DNA of 64,000 bases, taken from assembly GCF_002775205.1 (NCBI RefSeq), contig NC_036462.1:29639084-29703083 (forward strand). Reading direction: 5' to 3'. Shown in pieces: positions 1 through 11,732 of the stretch. The notes below the pieces were generated by a model. The model saw only the letters and a list, made by a program, of their open reading frames with translations. It was not told the DNA's origin and searched no databases. The position numbers and the translations under genes were made by a program. The stretch's first letter is position 1; every line of letters starts with the position of its first letter. Source of the stretch: Xiphophorus maculatus (lineage: Eukaryota > Chordata > Actinopteri > Cyprinodontiformes > Poeciliidae).

Positions 1-737
1 TCACTGCTGTATATTTCATAAGCCAGGCAGATTCTTTTAGATAGATTATTTTCATGTGTCACTGTTTATCATTTAGCCATTTTACCTTGAACTAAAAAAA
101 AAATTCTCTGTATTATTGTTCCTTTTTTTTTTTTTTGACAAAAAGACTGTCATTTCCAGTTAAAAACAAATCAGCCGGACATCTTCTGCAAACCTGCGCT
201 CATTCTCTGTATCGTTTTCGCCTTTTTGTATTTATTTGTTTGCGTCACGTCACTTCAGAACATGCTGGGTCCCAGAGGTGAAAACACACGTTTTTGTTTG
301 CAGTTGAAATGAATAAATTTCTGCTTTTCCACCTCATCGCAGAGAGACGAGAGTTTCTGTCACCGGCTCCGGATGGACGGAGGGTAACAATTCGACGCAG
401 CGTTAGGATCTGGTGATAAAGACGTATTCGGTCTCTTGAGGTTCTCAGAAGTCGTCTGCTTCAAAAAAAAGGAAAAATAAAATTGAGCCGAGTAGTTGCG
501 TGTTACCCCGTTTGGAGAGGCTTGGAAGTGGGCGTTGTACTTCCATTGTCAATATTGTGTTGAGCGGAAGTTGAGTAGGTGAGTGACAGGGTTTGGTTTC
601 TTCTTCTGGTTTTGATCTGTGACTTGCCTCATATTCAGTTTCTGTTTTAGCTGCAGCCAATATGTGCGTGCTGGAGCTTTACTGTAAGTGGAGGGTCTAA
701 GGTCATTTTACAGCAAAATGCGTGTCTACTGCTGCCT

Positions 738-739
<2 letters not shown>

Positions 740-778
<39 letters not shown>
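740..778. repeat. (AC)n microsatellite
   Basis: Uninterrupted AC dinucleotide run of about 39 bases in the region left of cd8a. Confidence 0.95.
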
Positions 779-779
<1 letters not shown>

Positions 780-1669
780 GCTCAGTCACATACACGAGTT
801 CACACCTGTGTGACTGGGGAGTGCAGAGGGCTCGGCGGAGCTGGTGGTGGTGCGGGTCTCGTTGGGGGGCTGGGGGGGTGCGCGGCCCCTTTTCCTGTGT
901 GCTGAAGACACAGGAGACAAAGAGCCATGCTCACAGGAGATGCTATCGCTCCGCTCAGCTTTGAGCTCCTCATCTCGTCTCTGAAACAAAGCGACCGCAA
1001 AGAAAACCACACAGAACCACAAGCTCTGACAGCTTCACAGAGACTGTAAGGCGACGACACAAAAGGCTCTTTGGAAACGAAAAGCACGTCAACGAAGGTG
1101 AGAATGAATAAAACAAAGTGGAGGATTTTCACAAGCCTTTTTTTTGTTATAATTTATGTTATCATAAATAATGTGATGCAATATTAAGAAAAGCTGTTTT
1201 GCGGTTTATTTCTGTTGTAGTATCGACACGTATTTGGTGAATACCTGGACACAGCGGCGGCGACGTTTTATTTTTTTATTCGTGCATGCAGTCAGAGAAA
1301 TGCGGGAAAACGCGGCAACAAGTTGAGTTTCAGGACAACTTTATTGAGTGAGTGTAAAAAAAACAATCCATTTCCAAAAAAAGAAAACTAAATACCGTTT
1401 AAGAACTTAAAACGAATGTGTCAGGCAGCGTTGGAGACGAAGCCAGTAACCGACACTCAAGCGGTCTCTTTGAACTGGCCATGGCCCAGTTTCCTGTGTC
1501 AAGTTACAATCAGGTTTTGACAAATTTTCCATCGTACCGTTCCATTTCATACCCAATGTGTTGTAGAAGCACATTTAAAAACAACAGTGTTGACCCAACT
1601 GTTTGACTAAGCGTAGAAAACAACGCTCAAAGGCAGCAATAAGAATCAACAAGAACAATAAATAGAATA

Positions 1670-2080
1670 AAACGTTGAGGTAGTGGACATCAGTCAAACA
1701 GGTCTGAACTCGAATCGAAGGCAAGTTTGGCAAAATTAGTTTTCAAAAGGGATTTAAAAAAATCAAACTGTACCGACTCTGCAGTACAAATATGAAGGGT
1801 CAGATTGATTCAGAGTCTGGGGACTGCAGAGACAATAGCTTGATCTCTGCTGCGCTTTAATTTGACCATTGACTTCTGGCTGCATGTCCGTGCTCTTTTT
1901 GGACTGTAAAACAAGAACAGCTAAATGACTAGGTGCCAAACTATCTAAAATTTTGAAAGCAATTAAAATAATCTTAAAATCAATATGAAAATGAACAGGG
2001 TGCCGATGTAAATCTGCTGAAACTGGGTGATGAGATATTACATTGGTAAATGTTAGAAGACAAGCGATGGGTAGACGAAT
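1670..2080 (+). repeat. Degenerate dispersed repeat
   Basis: Segments GAGGTAGTGGACATCAGTCA, GCTTGATCTCTGCTGCGCTT, ATTTTGAAAGCAATTAAAAT and AATCTTAAAATCAATATG resemble a long non-coding repeat seen across teleosts, strongly diverged here. Class uncertain. Confidence 0.35.
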
Positions 2081-3594
2081 CTAAAATGGGGAAGGTAAGG
2101 AAACATGAAAATGATGAAAAATAGATTAATTATTACACATAGTCCACTCATTGTCTTTTTTTTTTTAAGTTAGTGGTCCCTATTTAGGAATCCAGATCCT
2201 AATTTAGGGCGTATCAGTTTTTATTTTGTTGAGAATTAATGTAAATTTTTGAGCCAGTTTCGTCAGTTTTGGTGCCCCGTAGGAGGGGACCAGTAGATCC
2301 TGTCCTCCACTGTGTAAAAGACTGGATCAGAAATTTGGGGAATGATGTGTTGGGTCGTCATATAAACATAGACAAGAGTTTTCATGAGGTGCCGTATAAA
2401 GTGTGGAAAAAATGTCTCGTTTTGTTTTGTTTTCTCTGATTATGACACACAGCCTCTCCCATACCTGTTGCCGGCAGAAATAAAAACGTTGCAATTTTGC
2501 TTAGAAGAACAACAAATTTGACTGACGTAATATTTTAGTGCATGTATTTTGTAATAGTTTTGTTATAATCCATTTATAAAAAAAAAAAAGGTTATCAGGA
2601 ACATTAATATACACATTATACAACATAATATAATCGATATTTTCTATTACGTGAGTCACGTTAGGAATAGTTGCTGCTTTCTTGTTTTAAACAAACCAAA
2701 CAAACTGACCCGTATCTACTGCGTGCTTTTTGATTATTTATTTTCCAATCTCTTCCGATAAATAACTGAAATCAGATGGAAACTTTAAGCCACCAGTGCT
2801 ATAATTAAACAACTTTAAAATGTTGGGTTTTTTTCTGATTGCAAAATGTTTAATAACAATCTTGTCATAAAAGAAAGTTGAAATAAATACATTTTTAAAG
2901 TTAACACTGTGCTTTACATTCTTTGTTGGGAACAACTGTACTGGAAATAAAGTAGTGGAGAAAAACAAAAAGATATGAATAACAACATGATGCTGCGTCG
3001 CCATTTACTCTCTTTATTTTAATAAGATTTCCTGGAAGACTGTTTGTATTAAACAGATTGAATTTTTAGAGCATTTTTTTCATGTCGTCTGCATGACATT
3101 ACCCTGTAATAATCTCAATCCTTTTGAAATTTGTAACTGTGAAAGTAACAAATTGATTAGCATAAACACTGGAAAAAAAAAAAAAAAGATTCCAGCCGCC
3201 CGTTTAAAACCTCCAGGACGAATAGAAATCTGCTATAAACTTCAAATTTAATGTTCAATTTGTCATGACGGCTACATATAAATATATCTACATGCTCTAC
3301 TTTTTAAGAAATATCTTACTCAAGACAATCATCGACTTCCTAATACAAATAATTTTTAAGCCATCTCCTTTCAAACTTTGTGTAAGTGATGCCTCTCAGC
3401 CTGCTTTTAGCTTTCTACTTCAATACGTATTCATCATCATACATAATAAAACTTGACATCTATGAACGTGTTAGCTTTTTCTTCTTGTACTGACAGATTA
3501 TTTCTGGAAATGATTTGTTCAATTTCTACGACATTTCAAGACTAAAAAAAAATGTTTCCCTTTAGAATCTCTTCTTTGAAATTTTGCCTCATAA

Positions 3595-3660
3595 GATAAG
3601 ATGAGATAGATAAGATAAATCTTTATTGTCATTGTCACAAGGACAACGAAATTTAAAAGG
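3595..3660. repeat. Non-LTR-like tail with GATAA repeats
   Basis: ATAAGATAAGATGAGATAGA precedes TAAATCTTTATTGTCATTGT and CACAAGGACAACGAAATT. This type of sequence is a common teleost LINE 3' end with a short simple-repeat tail. Only the end is present. Confidence 0.45.
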
Positions 3661-5837
3661 TGCCATCAGTCAGTGCACATGCTTAAAAACAAAAAATAAC
3701 TGTCTCACGATTCACACACAATGTAAGAATTAACAAATGAATGAATGACTTCATGTTTCACTTCATCAGTGAAGTGAATCGGGCCTCGACATGCAGAAGG
3801 TCTAAAGCATTTGCTCCACCTGTGACGTGTTTTTCTACATAACATCTCTAGCGTGTTTTATAGTTACAATTCACATTCCCAGCATTCTACGATTTCAAAC
3901 TTAAGCTTTTATATGTCTAAAAAAAATGAGAGCATAACATTGTTCCAAAAACCTACCATAGTCTGAACAATCCTTATACAGGAAGTCTCAGTAAGGCAGA
4001 AAAAAGAAAAGAAAAAAAAAAGATGCGCAGACATTTTGGTGTGCCCAGCTTTCTGCACGTTTCCAGTGCCTCCCTGTCAGATCTCTCCAGTCCTTCTTCC
4101 TCCTCTTGATCTGCTGCCTGGCCTCCACGTCCCACCGGATGGTTCTCAGCAAGCAGACGGAACGACCCGCAGTCGCTTCAAGCTTTAATGTTGCACCAAC
4201 CGGTCCTCTGCCTGCATGTTCGGGGAGCCAGCGTTTCTTTCTCACCGGCTTCCCCTGGTCACCCACAACGCGAAGCGCTCACATATGAGAGTTTCAGTTT
4301 GGAGACCCCCCCTGCGTGACTAAGACAGGGAAGCCCATGCAGGTGCGCCTCGGTGGGTGAGTCACGCCTGAAACAGAGATATGGAAAGGTGAAGTGGGCT
4401 AATTGAGCGCGTTCTGACTTTGTCTACCCTCCGACAAAAAAGAGCATCAACAGAATCCCCTGCTTACTGAAAACGTTGCTAAGACTGAAACCAGACATCT
4501 TTCCATCCGGGTTCAATTTGAAATAGATGTTAAAGAAGCTTAATGAAACTGAATAGCTTCCACTTTTATAATGTTCATCCTCAGTTGTCATGAGGCAATG
4601 AGCAATAGTCCCTTAACAGCAGAGGTGATCATTTAATGTGTCTATTTGGTCTGCTGTTTCATCCAGAGCATTCACCTCCTCCCACCAGTGGAACAGAAAT
4701 CACCCACAGGTGAGAAAAGATGTCAGAACTCGTTGCCTATTTTATTTTCCATCACAGCACAGGAAATGTGGCGGGCTTCGCGTTGCGCCGCGGCAGCCAT
4801 GTCTCCCCTCGCCGAAGAGTTTCACTTCCCCACAACTGTTATAGGCCAGCTTTCGTCTGAGCTAGTAGAAAATGTTCAGCGGCGTGCAAGAAGCCTTCCT
4901 GACCTCTGAACGCGCTCGTCTTGACCCAGTGCCGTTCACATGTGCACGACACACTTTACAGACTTTTATTTGTAAAGGCCATATTAAAAAGCCATCTGTT
5001 GCATTTCACTGCACAGCTTCATGTTGATCTGGAACAAATGTTCCCATTAAAATCCAGTGAATCCTGCAACGTGAAAAATGTTCAAAGAGGTTTGAGTACT
5101 TTAGCAAATTATCGTATGAAGTGCTCTTGTTGTATAAAACTGGGGACGCTAGTGGTCCAAATATTCAGATTTTTTCTGGATTAGTTTATTATTTTTATTA
5201 GCTTTATAGAATTCCTCAATAAAGCCTGATCAAAAACACACCTTACGTCTTAAAAAATACTGATTGGGTCCTTCTTGTGTCTTGAGTTGTTGTTTTTTTT
5301 TAAAGGGCACATCTGTACAGCTCGTATTATCCGGACTTTTAGTCACGAGCGTTTCTCAAAACTGCTGAATTTGATTGGTTGAACATTTTTCCGCCTTAAC
5401 GCTGCTTCAGATTGCCAGACTCTAACCCCAAAGTCAACAGCATCTTTTAGTCATGACATCCGCTGTCAGTGAAGGTGGTTTGCCGTCAGGACTTTTGTCA
5501 TTCTGCAGGCTGTAAAGGTCCAAACACTAGTGAGGTCAAGACGGGTCTGTGGTCAGAAATGCAGCAATGCGCCGTTCTTCAGCGTCAGTCCATTCTGCAG
5601 CACCAACGTGACGTTTCAGCGTTCAAATGTTCAGCAGGCGGTGCGGGTGCGACCCAGTTGCTGTCGCCATCTAGTGGTTTAAATTATACAATTTACTGCT
5701 GCGACGCCTTCTTGAAATAATTAATGATCGCAGTTTAGTTCGGGCGTTTTGCGCAGCTTCATGTGGGCAATGCTGCTCAACTTTGACCCTGAAAATAAAT
5801 CTGTACGTCTATTTGAAAACAGAAGACAGAACTGTAC

Positions 5838-6170
5838 AGGTCCGTCTCAGCAAGTTAGAATGTCATTGAAAAGTTAATTTGTTTCAGTAAATCAACTGAA
5901 AAGTGAAACTCATAGGTTTGCTGCACACATAATATTATATTCAAAGTAGTTTAATGATCGTGGTTCACAGGTTATGAAAACCCGGAAGAAAGTTTCTAAG
6001 AAAATCAACCAATGAAGAAAGATTTTTAATGCTGAAATATATATATATATATATATTTTTATCCTACGTAATCACAGAGAAAACTGCTGACACACAAAGG
6101 GAATGTATATTCCCAGTGTTTGGTATCCACACGTATTAATAGAAAGTTTAGTGGAAGGATTGCTGAACTG
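5838..6170 (+). mobile_element. Degenerate Tc1/mariner-like relic upstream of cd8a
   Basis: Blocks TCAGCAAGTTAGAATGTCAT, GAAAAGTTAATTTGTTTCAG, GTGAAACTCATAGG, GAAAACCCGGAAGAAAGT and, further on, AAACTGCTGACACACAAAGG and TTAATAGAAAGTTTAGTGGA appear in the order of a widespread teleost Tc1-type repeat. An (AT)n run at about 6038-6056 interrupts it. Not functional. Confidence 0.55.
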
Positions 6171-6719
6171 CCTTAATGCTCATGTTTTCACGGTGCTCGG
6201 CAGGCCAGCAAACTCGAATAACCTAAACCTAGGAGGTAATCTGAGAGTAATCTTTAGGGTCAGTATGGGATGATGAAGGATTCTCCCTTACGACGTTTTA
6301 CCAGAAGAAAGACGGAGAAAGGGAGTAAAAAACAATGGGAGTAAAAAAACAAATGATGAAACAAGAATTCTGAAAACTTCAACCTGCTTTACGTGAAACC
6401 AGGGTGAAACATTTGATTTGGGCAGAAACTGTTTACAGTTATAGTTGCGCTTTCTACCTCCCCCCTCAAACCAGCCCCCTTCTTCTAGCCCACACACTGC
6501 TGCGTTAGTGTGCCAATAGTTTTTTTTGGATCAAAATGTGCTGTTTTGATGCTCTAAACCAGGAGGCAGAGGAGCGAAATGCAGATCTGGTGGGCTCCAC
6601 TTCAAAACGCCGTGCAGACCACGACCGTACTGCAGGAGGGCTCTGCAAGCGTTCACGCTGCAATGATCCCATTCGACACAGAAAAGAAGAAGGTTACAGC
6701 TGGGGCGTGGTTTTCTGAT

Positions 6720-6803
6720 ATCTCGCTCAACTATCTGCCGTCAGCGTTCAGTAAATAGCAAAGAGACGGCTTCGACGGCTATCGTTGCCTGGAAAAGTTA
6801 AAA
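6720..6803 (+). promoter_or_regulatory. cd8a 5' flank and leader
   Basis: This is the stretch just upstream of the cd8a start codon. The context before the ATG is A-rich (gttaaaaATGG), with purines at -3 and +4, as in a good vertebrate initiation site. An AAATA-type A/T box lies about 50 bases upstream of the ATG. No clear canonical TATA box is visible, so promoter and transcription start are assigned only by position. Confidence 0.3.
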
Positions 6804-8283
6804 ATGGACCAAAAAGCGATACGAGTTCTGTTGCTTTTATTTCTTTGTCCAAGTAAGTTCAATTTAATCTTATTTTTCTTATGACTGTCATTGTTGTGCG
6901 TCGAAAGACAACAGAAGGAAATGATTTCTGTTCTCATTTTACACAATTCAGAAATCAATTCTGCTGGTGAGCCTAAATCGGTAAAAGAGGGGGAGCAGGT
7001 GAAGATCATGTGTATGCTGCCTTCGCCGGGGACGATTGTGTTCTGGTTTAGAGTGGTGGAGGACTCAGGCATGGAATTCATCGGGTCTTTCGCTCCTGGT
7101 GGTGCCTTAAAAATAGCTGGACCCAACCACGGCAAGAACCTCGTTGTAAGCAAGCAAAGCGATGACTTTGTTTTAACGGTGAAGTCCTTCGACAGGAAAG
7201 GTGACAGTGGAGTGTACACCTGTGCTGCTCTCATCACCGGAAATAAGCTCACATTTGGACAAGTAACTCAACTTCGAGGTGAGCTTCGCTTTGTTACCGC
7301 CAACAAATCCCCAGCCGATAGCTACATTTTGTGTGGAGTAACATTTCTCAAATTCTGCTCCTTTTTCAGGACCAATTACAGCAACACCAAAACCACCAGT
7401 AATCCAGGTTTCCACCACCAGGCAGACAACAACTCCGACCAGGTGTCTTTGTAACCAGAAGGATAAGTCAGGTACACAGAGCAAACTTTAAGCACAGCAC
7501 AATATCATCTGCATAGTAGTGAAGCTGCGCAGCAAAACAGGCGGTAAAACCAGCATTTATTTAGCAGGCCCTTCCCTGTTTTGTGCTCCGATCATACTGG
7601 GCCCACTGGCCGGAGGCTGTGGCCTTCTTCTCCTGCTCCTCGTCATCACCGTTTTATACTGCAACAGTAAGTCCGGCTGACGTTTTGCACCCATAATTCA
7701 CTCAGCTGGAGTGGTGCAAAAATGAAATAATTGGCGTGGAAGTTTAAGTGACCCGCTTTCATTTTTAATGCCTTCTAGAAATGAGGACTCGGAGATGCCC
7801 TCACCATTACAAAAGAAAGTGAGTCGCTCATTTTCCATAATGTTGTCTTAGAGTATTGAGGATGAAGCATTAAAAGGGGAAATTTTGTGCTTTATTTTGG
7901 TTTTGTTCTCTCAGCCATAAAGATTACTTTAAAGCAGTTGTTCTGTCTTACTTTTTAACATTTGAAAACTAGTTTTCAAAAGCGCATCAACTATGCATTT
8001 AAGTTGCTCTTTGTAAGGCAGAATTTTAAAAGTTTACTTGTGATATCTTAGAACAAGTGTATGATTGATAGCCTTTTAGAATATTGTAAGTTTGTTTACG
8101 AACGGGGCCACATGTGCAATAACTTAAAAACCACCTAGCAGGTCCTTTGAAACACTTTTTCTTGGTGAAATTGTTGTATTAAATGCAAGTTTTATTTTTA
8201 TTTTTAATTTCCAATTATTCACATGTCTCGTCAGGCCGAGGATGATGGCTCCTGAAAAACATCTGCCCGATCGGTACACCTGA
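6804..8283 (+). CDS. cd8a: CD8 alpha chain, T-cell co-receptor (complete, six exons)
   Basis: Exons 6804-6852, 6952-7278, 7370-7471, 7568-7666, 7779-7818 and 8235-8283 join in frame at GT/AG sites into about 221 residues. Exon 1 gives a signal peptide (MDQKAIRVLLLLFLCP). Exon 2 is one V-type Ig domain with the first cysteine in VKIMCMLP, the core tryptophan in VFWFR, the DSGVYTCAA motif and a J-like end (LTFGQVTQLR). Exon 3 is a proline/threonine-rich stalk ending in a CLC motif, which in CD8 makes the inter-chain disulfide. Exon 4 is the membrane helix (GPLAGGCGLLLLLLVITVLY). Exons 5-6 give a basic tail with RRCPHHYKRK and the ending HLPDRYT. From family knowledge, CD8 binds MHC class I on cytotoxic T cells and recruits Lck; teleost tails have CxH where mammals have CxCP. 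CD8 beta is the main alternative, but stalk and tail fit alpha better. No cd8b is seen here. Confidence 0.88.
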
Positions 8284-9451
8284 AACGGATGTAGTGACTT
8301 CGTCTGCAGTTTTTCAAAGTGCAGCTATATCTCCCTCTTTATGTTTGCCAGAAAAAAAAAAGTATTCTTTTAACAACAGCTTGTAAAATACAAAATTAAT
8401 AATCTGACATGTCAGAAGAAAAAAAAAAATGTATGTATGGCAAAAAATATTTAGTGACCGAAGCGGTTCCCTGTTTTGAGTACAGAGAGAGCTTTGGTTA
8501 ATTATTAATTATGCCAAACGTATTATTACTATGGACATGAAGTTTTTAACCGAGGTGCAGATTAATGTCAGAAAACAATGCGCTGCTGTGTTAGCATTTT
8601 TTATTGTCATGTAAATTTTCCCAATCCTAATTGTTGCTGATGTTAACTGAAGACGAAACTGAGAATATATCATGTTTATATTTCCAACTAACCTTTTTGT
8701 AACTGTATATTGATATTTGTTTCTCCTTTTCTTTGCTCACATTTACAGTACTTCGATCTGAGTTTCCTCTTGAACTGAGATCAAACTTTACTGTCACACT
8801 TTAGCTTCCTGTTTGTGCTTCAAGCTTTTATATAACCACAGTTCAATTGTTCAGCTGAAATATAACCTGCTTCTTGGATGTGCGTTTTCTTTCATTTTAA
8901 TACATTATTTGGGCAGCCAAACTAATAACGAAAAAACCAAAACCTGAAATCTTAATATTGCATGTTTTTTGTTTTTGTAACGTTTGGATATTTTTTTTTA
9001 AATCCTCTATATGTCAGGAAAAACAAGATTTCTCTTTCTTTCAATAATTCCAGTCAAAGAAAATTTCCTCGCATGGTGAGTTTTTCTTTTCTTTATTTTA
9101 TGGTATTTTTCCACAGATGTAACAAACGCTTGAGAATCTGTGAAATTACAATATTTGAGACAAAGACATTCGCTTTAAGACCCACTGGAGTCGAGAGGAA
9201 GCGGGCTGCTTCAACGGCATTTAGAAAAACCCACAGAAGAGAAAGCTGCATTTAAGGAGATTCTGTTCCTTACGGCTCTAAAGATACACATTTCCGTTGG
9301 ACCAGTTTTGGTTTTTGTTCCTGATTTGTATTTATTTTTTGTCACTAGCATTGTTAGATGATGAGGCTTTTCATGTTGGCTTTAATTTCACGTTTTGGCA
9401 CAAATGAGGTCAAACGTAATGATTCTAAGGTTTGCATTTTCTTTAATATGA
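8284..9451 (+). other. cd8a 3' flank / 3' UTR
   Basis: The sequence after the cd8a stop is AT-rich with several A runs and no ORF of interest. No perfect AATAAA was found close to the stop, so the transcript end is uncertain; AT-rich variants such as AATACA near 8900 are possible. Confidence 0.35.
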
Positions 9452-9780
9452 TTTATTTGGTTAGAAAAAAAAGAGAAGCAACCCTCTGTAAATTAAACAG
9501 TGTTCTTCTCAAAAGAGCAGAAAGCCTTTTTTTCCCCATTTTTACAGCATGTGAACGACAGCACTTCACAAACATTGTAAACGTATCAGTTCACTAAGTA
9601 CACTTGTGAATGCCAAAGTTTTTTTTTGTTTTTTTTTTTTTGTCATAATAAGAAACATACTAAAATACCCTTCTCTAAACAGACATTTGTTTGCAGAAAC
9701 AGAAGAAGAATTTGCAAAAAGCTCCAAGGTACAGAAATAAGCTCGACACCTCCTGGACGTCCTAAACATGTAAACTGGTT

Positions 9781-9822
<42 letters not shown>

Positions 9823-10460
9823 GAGCTGTACACTAGTGTTCTCCATAGCATCCAACCACAACTCGATAGGCAACTTGGCTTTTTCCGTGTACATCAAGAT
9901 TGCACGTACATCCCAACACAAAACTCTCGCCCCGCAGTGCTCCCACACAACCTAAGCGTACGCAAGTGTTGCCTCACGACGTTCAGGTGTCACGCCAGCT
10001 GAGATGCAGGACTTTAAGGTTAAAGGTTTCCTGCATTTGTTTCCAAACAGTTTCTTCGTTCTCTCTCGTTCTTTCGACCCATTTTGATGTTAAAAGTCTC
10101 TTCAGATCCATTCCCCCCGCCCTCAAAGACAGAAACCAAGAAGGTTTTTTGACATCTTGTAACGGAAAATAAGTCGGTGCTCGCAGATATGTTTGTGTGT
10201 GGGGCTTTTTTTCTTTTTTTTTTTGAGCAAGTGTTTTAGGCTGTGTCCAAGTCTGTTGGTCAACTACTAGACATTCTTGATGAGCTAGAAAAATAGAATC
10301 GAAATGCGAAAAGCAGCTCCCTCACTGATGTGTCCCTGTGGTCTGGCGGAGGAATTCCACTCACAACCTGCGAAAGGATGAAACAGGCGGTCAGCACGTG
10401 CCGGTCGTCAGGTGAAACCGTCTGCTTTGTGAAAGATGGGAGCGCATCTCACCAAGTGAA
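9452..10460 (-). other. Probable cast 3' UTR
   Basis: Sequence 3' of the cast stop holds no ORF of note. It contains an (AC)n run at 9784-9817 and T/A-rich tracts. A TTTATT at 9452-9457 reads AATAAA on the minus strand and is a reasonable polyadenylation signal; similar A/T-rich motifs lie near 9330. cd8a ends at 8283 on the other strand, so the two genes are tail-to-tail with about 1-2 kb between their transcripts. Confidence 0.4.
9784..9817. repeat. (AC)n microsatellite
   Basis: AC dinucleotide run of about 34 bases in the probable cast 3' UTR. Confidence 0.95.
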
Positions 10461-11732
10461 CTAGCTCTTGCCTCCCTTCTTTGTAGACGTGGGCACAACA
10501 TCCGAGCTCAGCTGAGCCGAGAGCACGTCAGCGGCAGGTTGGGCGTCTTGTTTCTGTGTGGAAGTTATTGTGAAACCATGAAAAAAAAAAAAAAAAAAAG
10601 GAGGGAACATTTTGGCATGCAGAAACTTTACAAATACTCTGGTTCTCGAAGACTTTGCTTGATAACCCGCTTTCAGCTCCGAAAAGCTCGCACATCGCTT
10701 ATCGCTTGCACCTGCTCTATCCTAGAGTCTCATGCGCCGAGCGAATAAGCACCATTGTTTGGCATCCAGGCACAAACATGCAATACAGGGCGGCGGATGT
10801 GACAAATCTACACACCTGCTGCTGCAAATATTTGACTCCAGATCGCGGTCATCCATGCGCAAACGAAAAGTAAGATTTTGCCAAAAAGGAACACAAAAAA
10901 AAAGACTGCAGCTACACATGAAGTACTAAATCAATGATGAAGAAAAGACACGCAGAAAGCCACTTTTAAATCAACGGGAAATAAAAATGCTTTGAATTCT
11001 CGGCTGCATCGTGTAAATGCCGCTGGCAAGATTCACCTTTTTTTTTTTTTACTATATGAGAAATATTTACTAAAGTTAAAAAAAAAAATCTACATTGTGT
11101 AATTATCACATTTGCTCTTGGTGTGCCCTCCAAAAGCACAAAGGATTGATATTTATTTATCTTTTTTGTTTGTTTTCAGGTGAAAGGAGCCGTGCAGAAG
11201 CGTGCTCTTATGCCTTTGTAGTAGCAACTACCTTCAGCTTTCAGGAGACGCTGCAGTGAACCTAGAGGCCTGTTGCAAAAGTCGGATGCTTTTTGCCCTG
11301 GCTTGTGGGAGCTTTGTGATTTAAACATGTGCAATTCTAAAATGCTTTGGCTGAATGAGGCTAGAGTGTGAAAAGTCGAGCCTTAAACCTGGGCTCCATG
11401 CGCTAGACGCGTAGCTTACTTTAGACTTTGACTTTGACTTGCTCTTGCCCTGCAACAAAGTTGACAGACTGGTTATGTTCACACTGCTCCTAGTGGTGGT
11501 GACGCAGCAACTGCCAGCGAGTTTTCTCCAATGAATAACGTTAAATTAAATTGGGTCAAACCTCCAGTAGTATGTTCTTAAAAGCGTGCGGTATCATTTC
11601 TAAATGGCGTCGTGTTTCATATTAATGACCACATTTCAGTTTTACCTTCGGCTTGTCTGTTTTGGATTTGGCCTTTATGGCGTCTGGGGTCAGTGTGTCA
11701 GCCAGGGAGTCCAGGGCAGGAGCAGCCATCGG
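10461..11732 (-). CDS. cast: cast C-terminal exons
   Basis: Exon 11732-11646 (87 nt) encodes [17 protein letters not shown], an A-like helix. The last coding exon, 10553-10461, encodes about 30 residues ([14 protein letters not shown]... to KKGGKS) and a TAG stop. A short basic C-terminus after the final domain agrees with the family. The acceptor of the last exon is cacacag in a purine-rich stretch, so it is the less certain junction. Confidence 0.85.

Larger units (their letters stand above)
1..6719. other. Region left of cd8a without a recognised gene
   Basis: AT-rich sequence with homopolymer runs, an (AC)n tract at 740-778 and repeat relics at about 1670-2080, 3595-3660 and 5838-6170. 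Two patches are richer in C and G: 780-1100, which carries a 40-codon ORF at 927-1049 and a donor-like site near 1097, and 3990-4290, open on the minus strand for about 90 codons. A third small ORF lies at 4798-4909 with an AATAAA at 5217-5222. None matches a protein I recognise, and no cd8b exon is seen. Confidence 0.5.

Noticed and set aside
6536..6718. 60-codon plus-strand ORF just upstream of cd8a
   Set aside because: No similarity I recognise, no splice sites linking it to cd8a, and the cd8a signal peptide already supplies a proper start.
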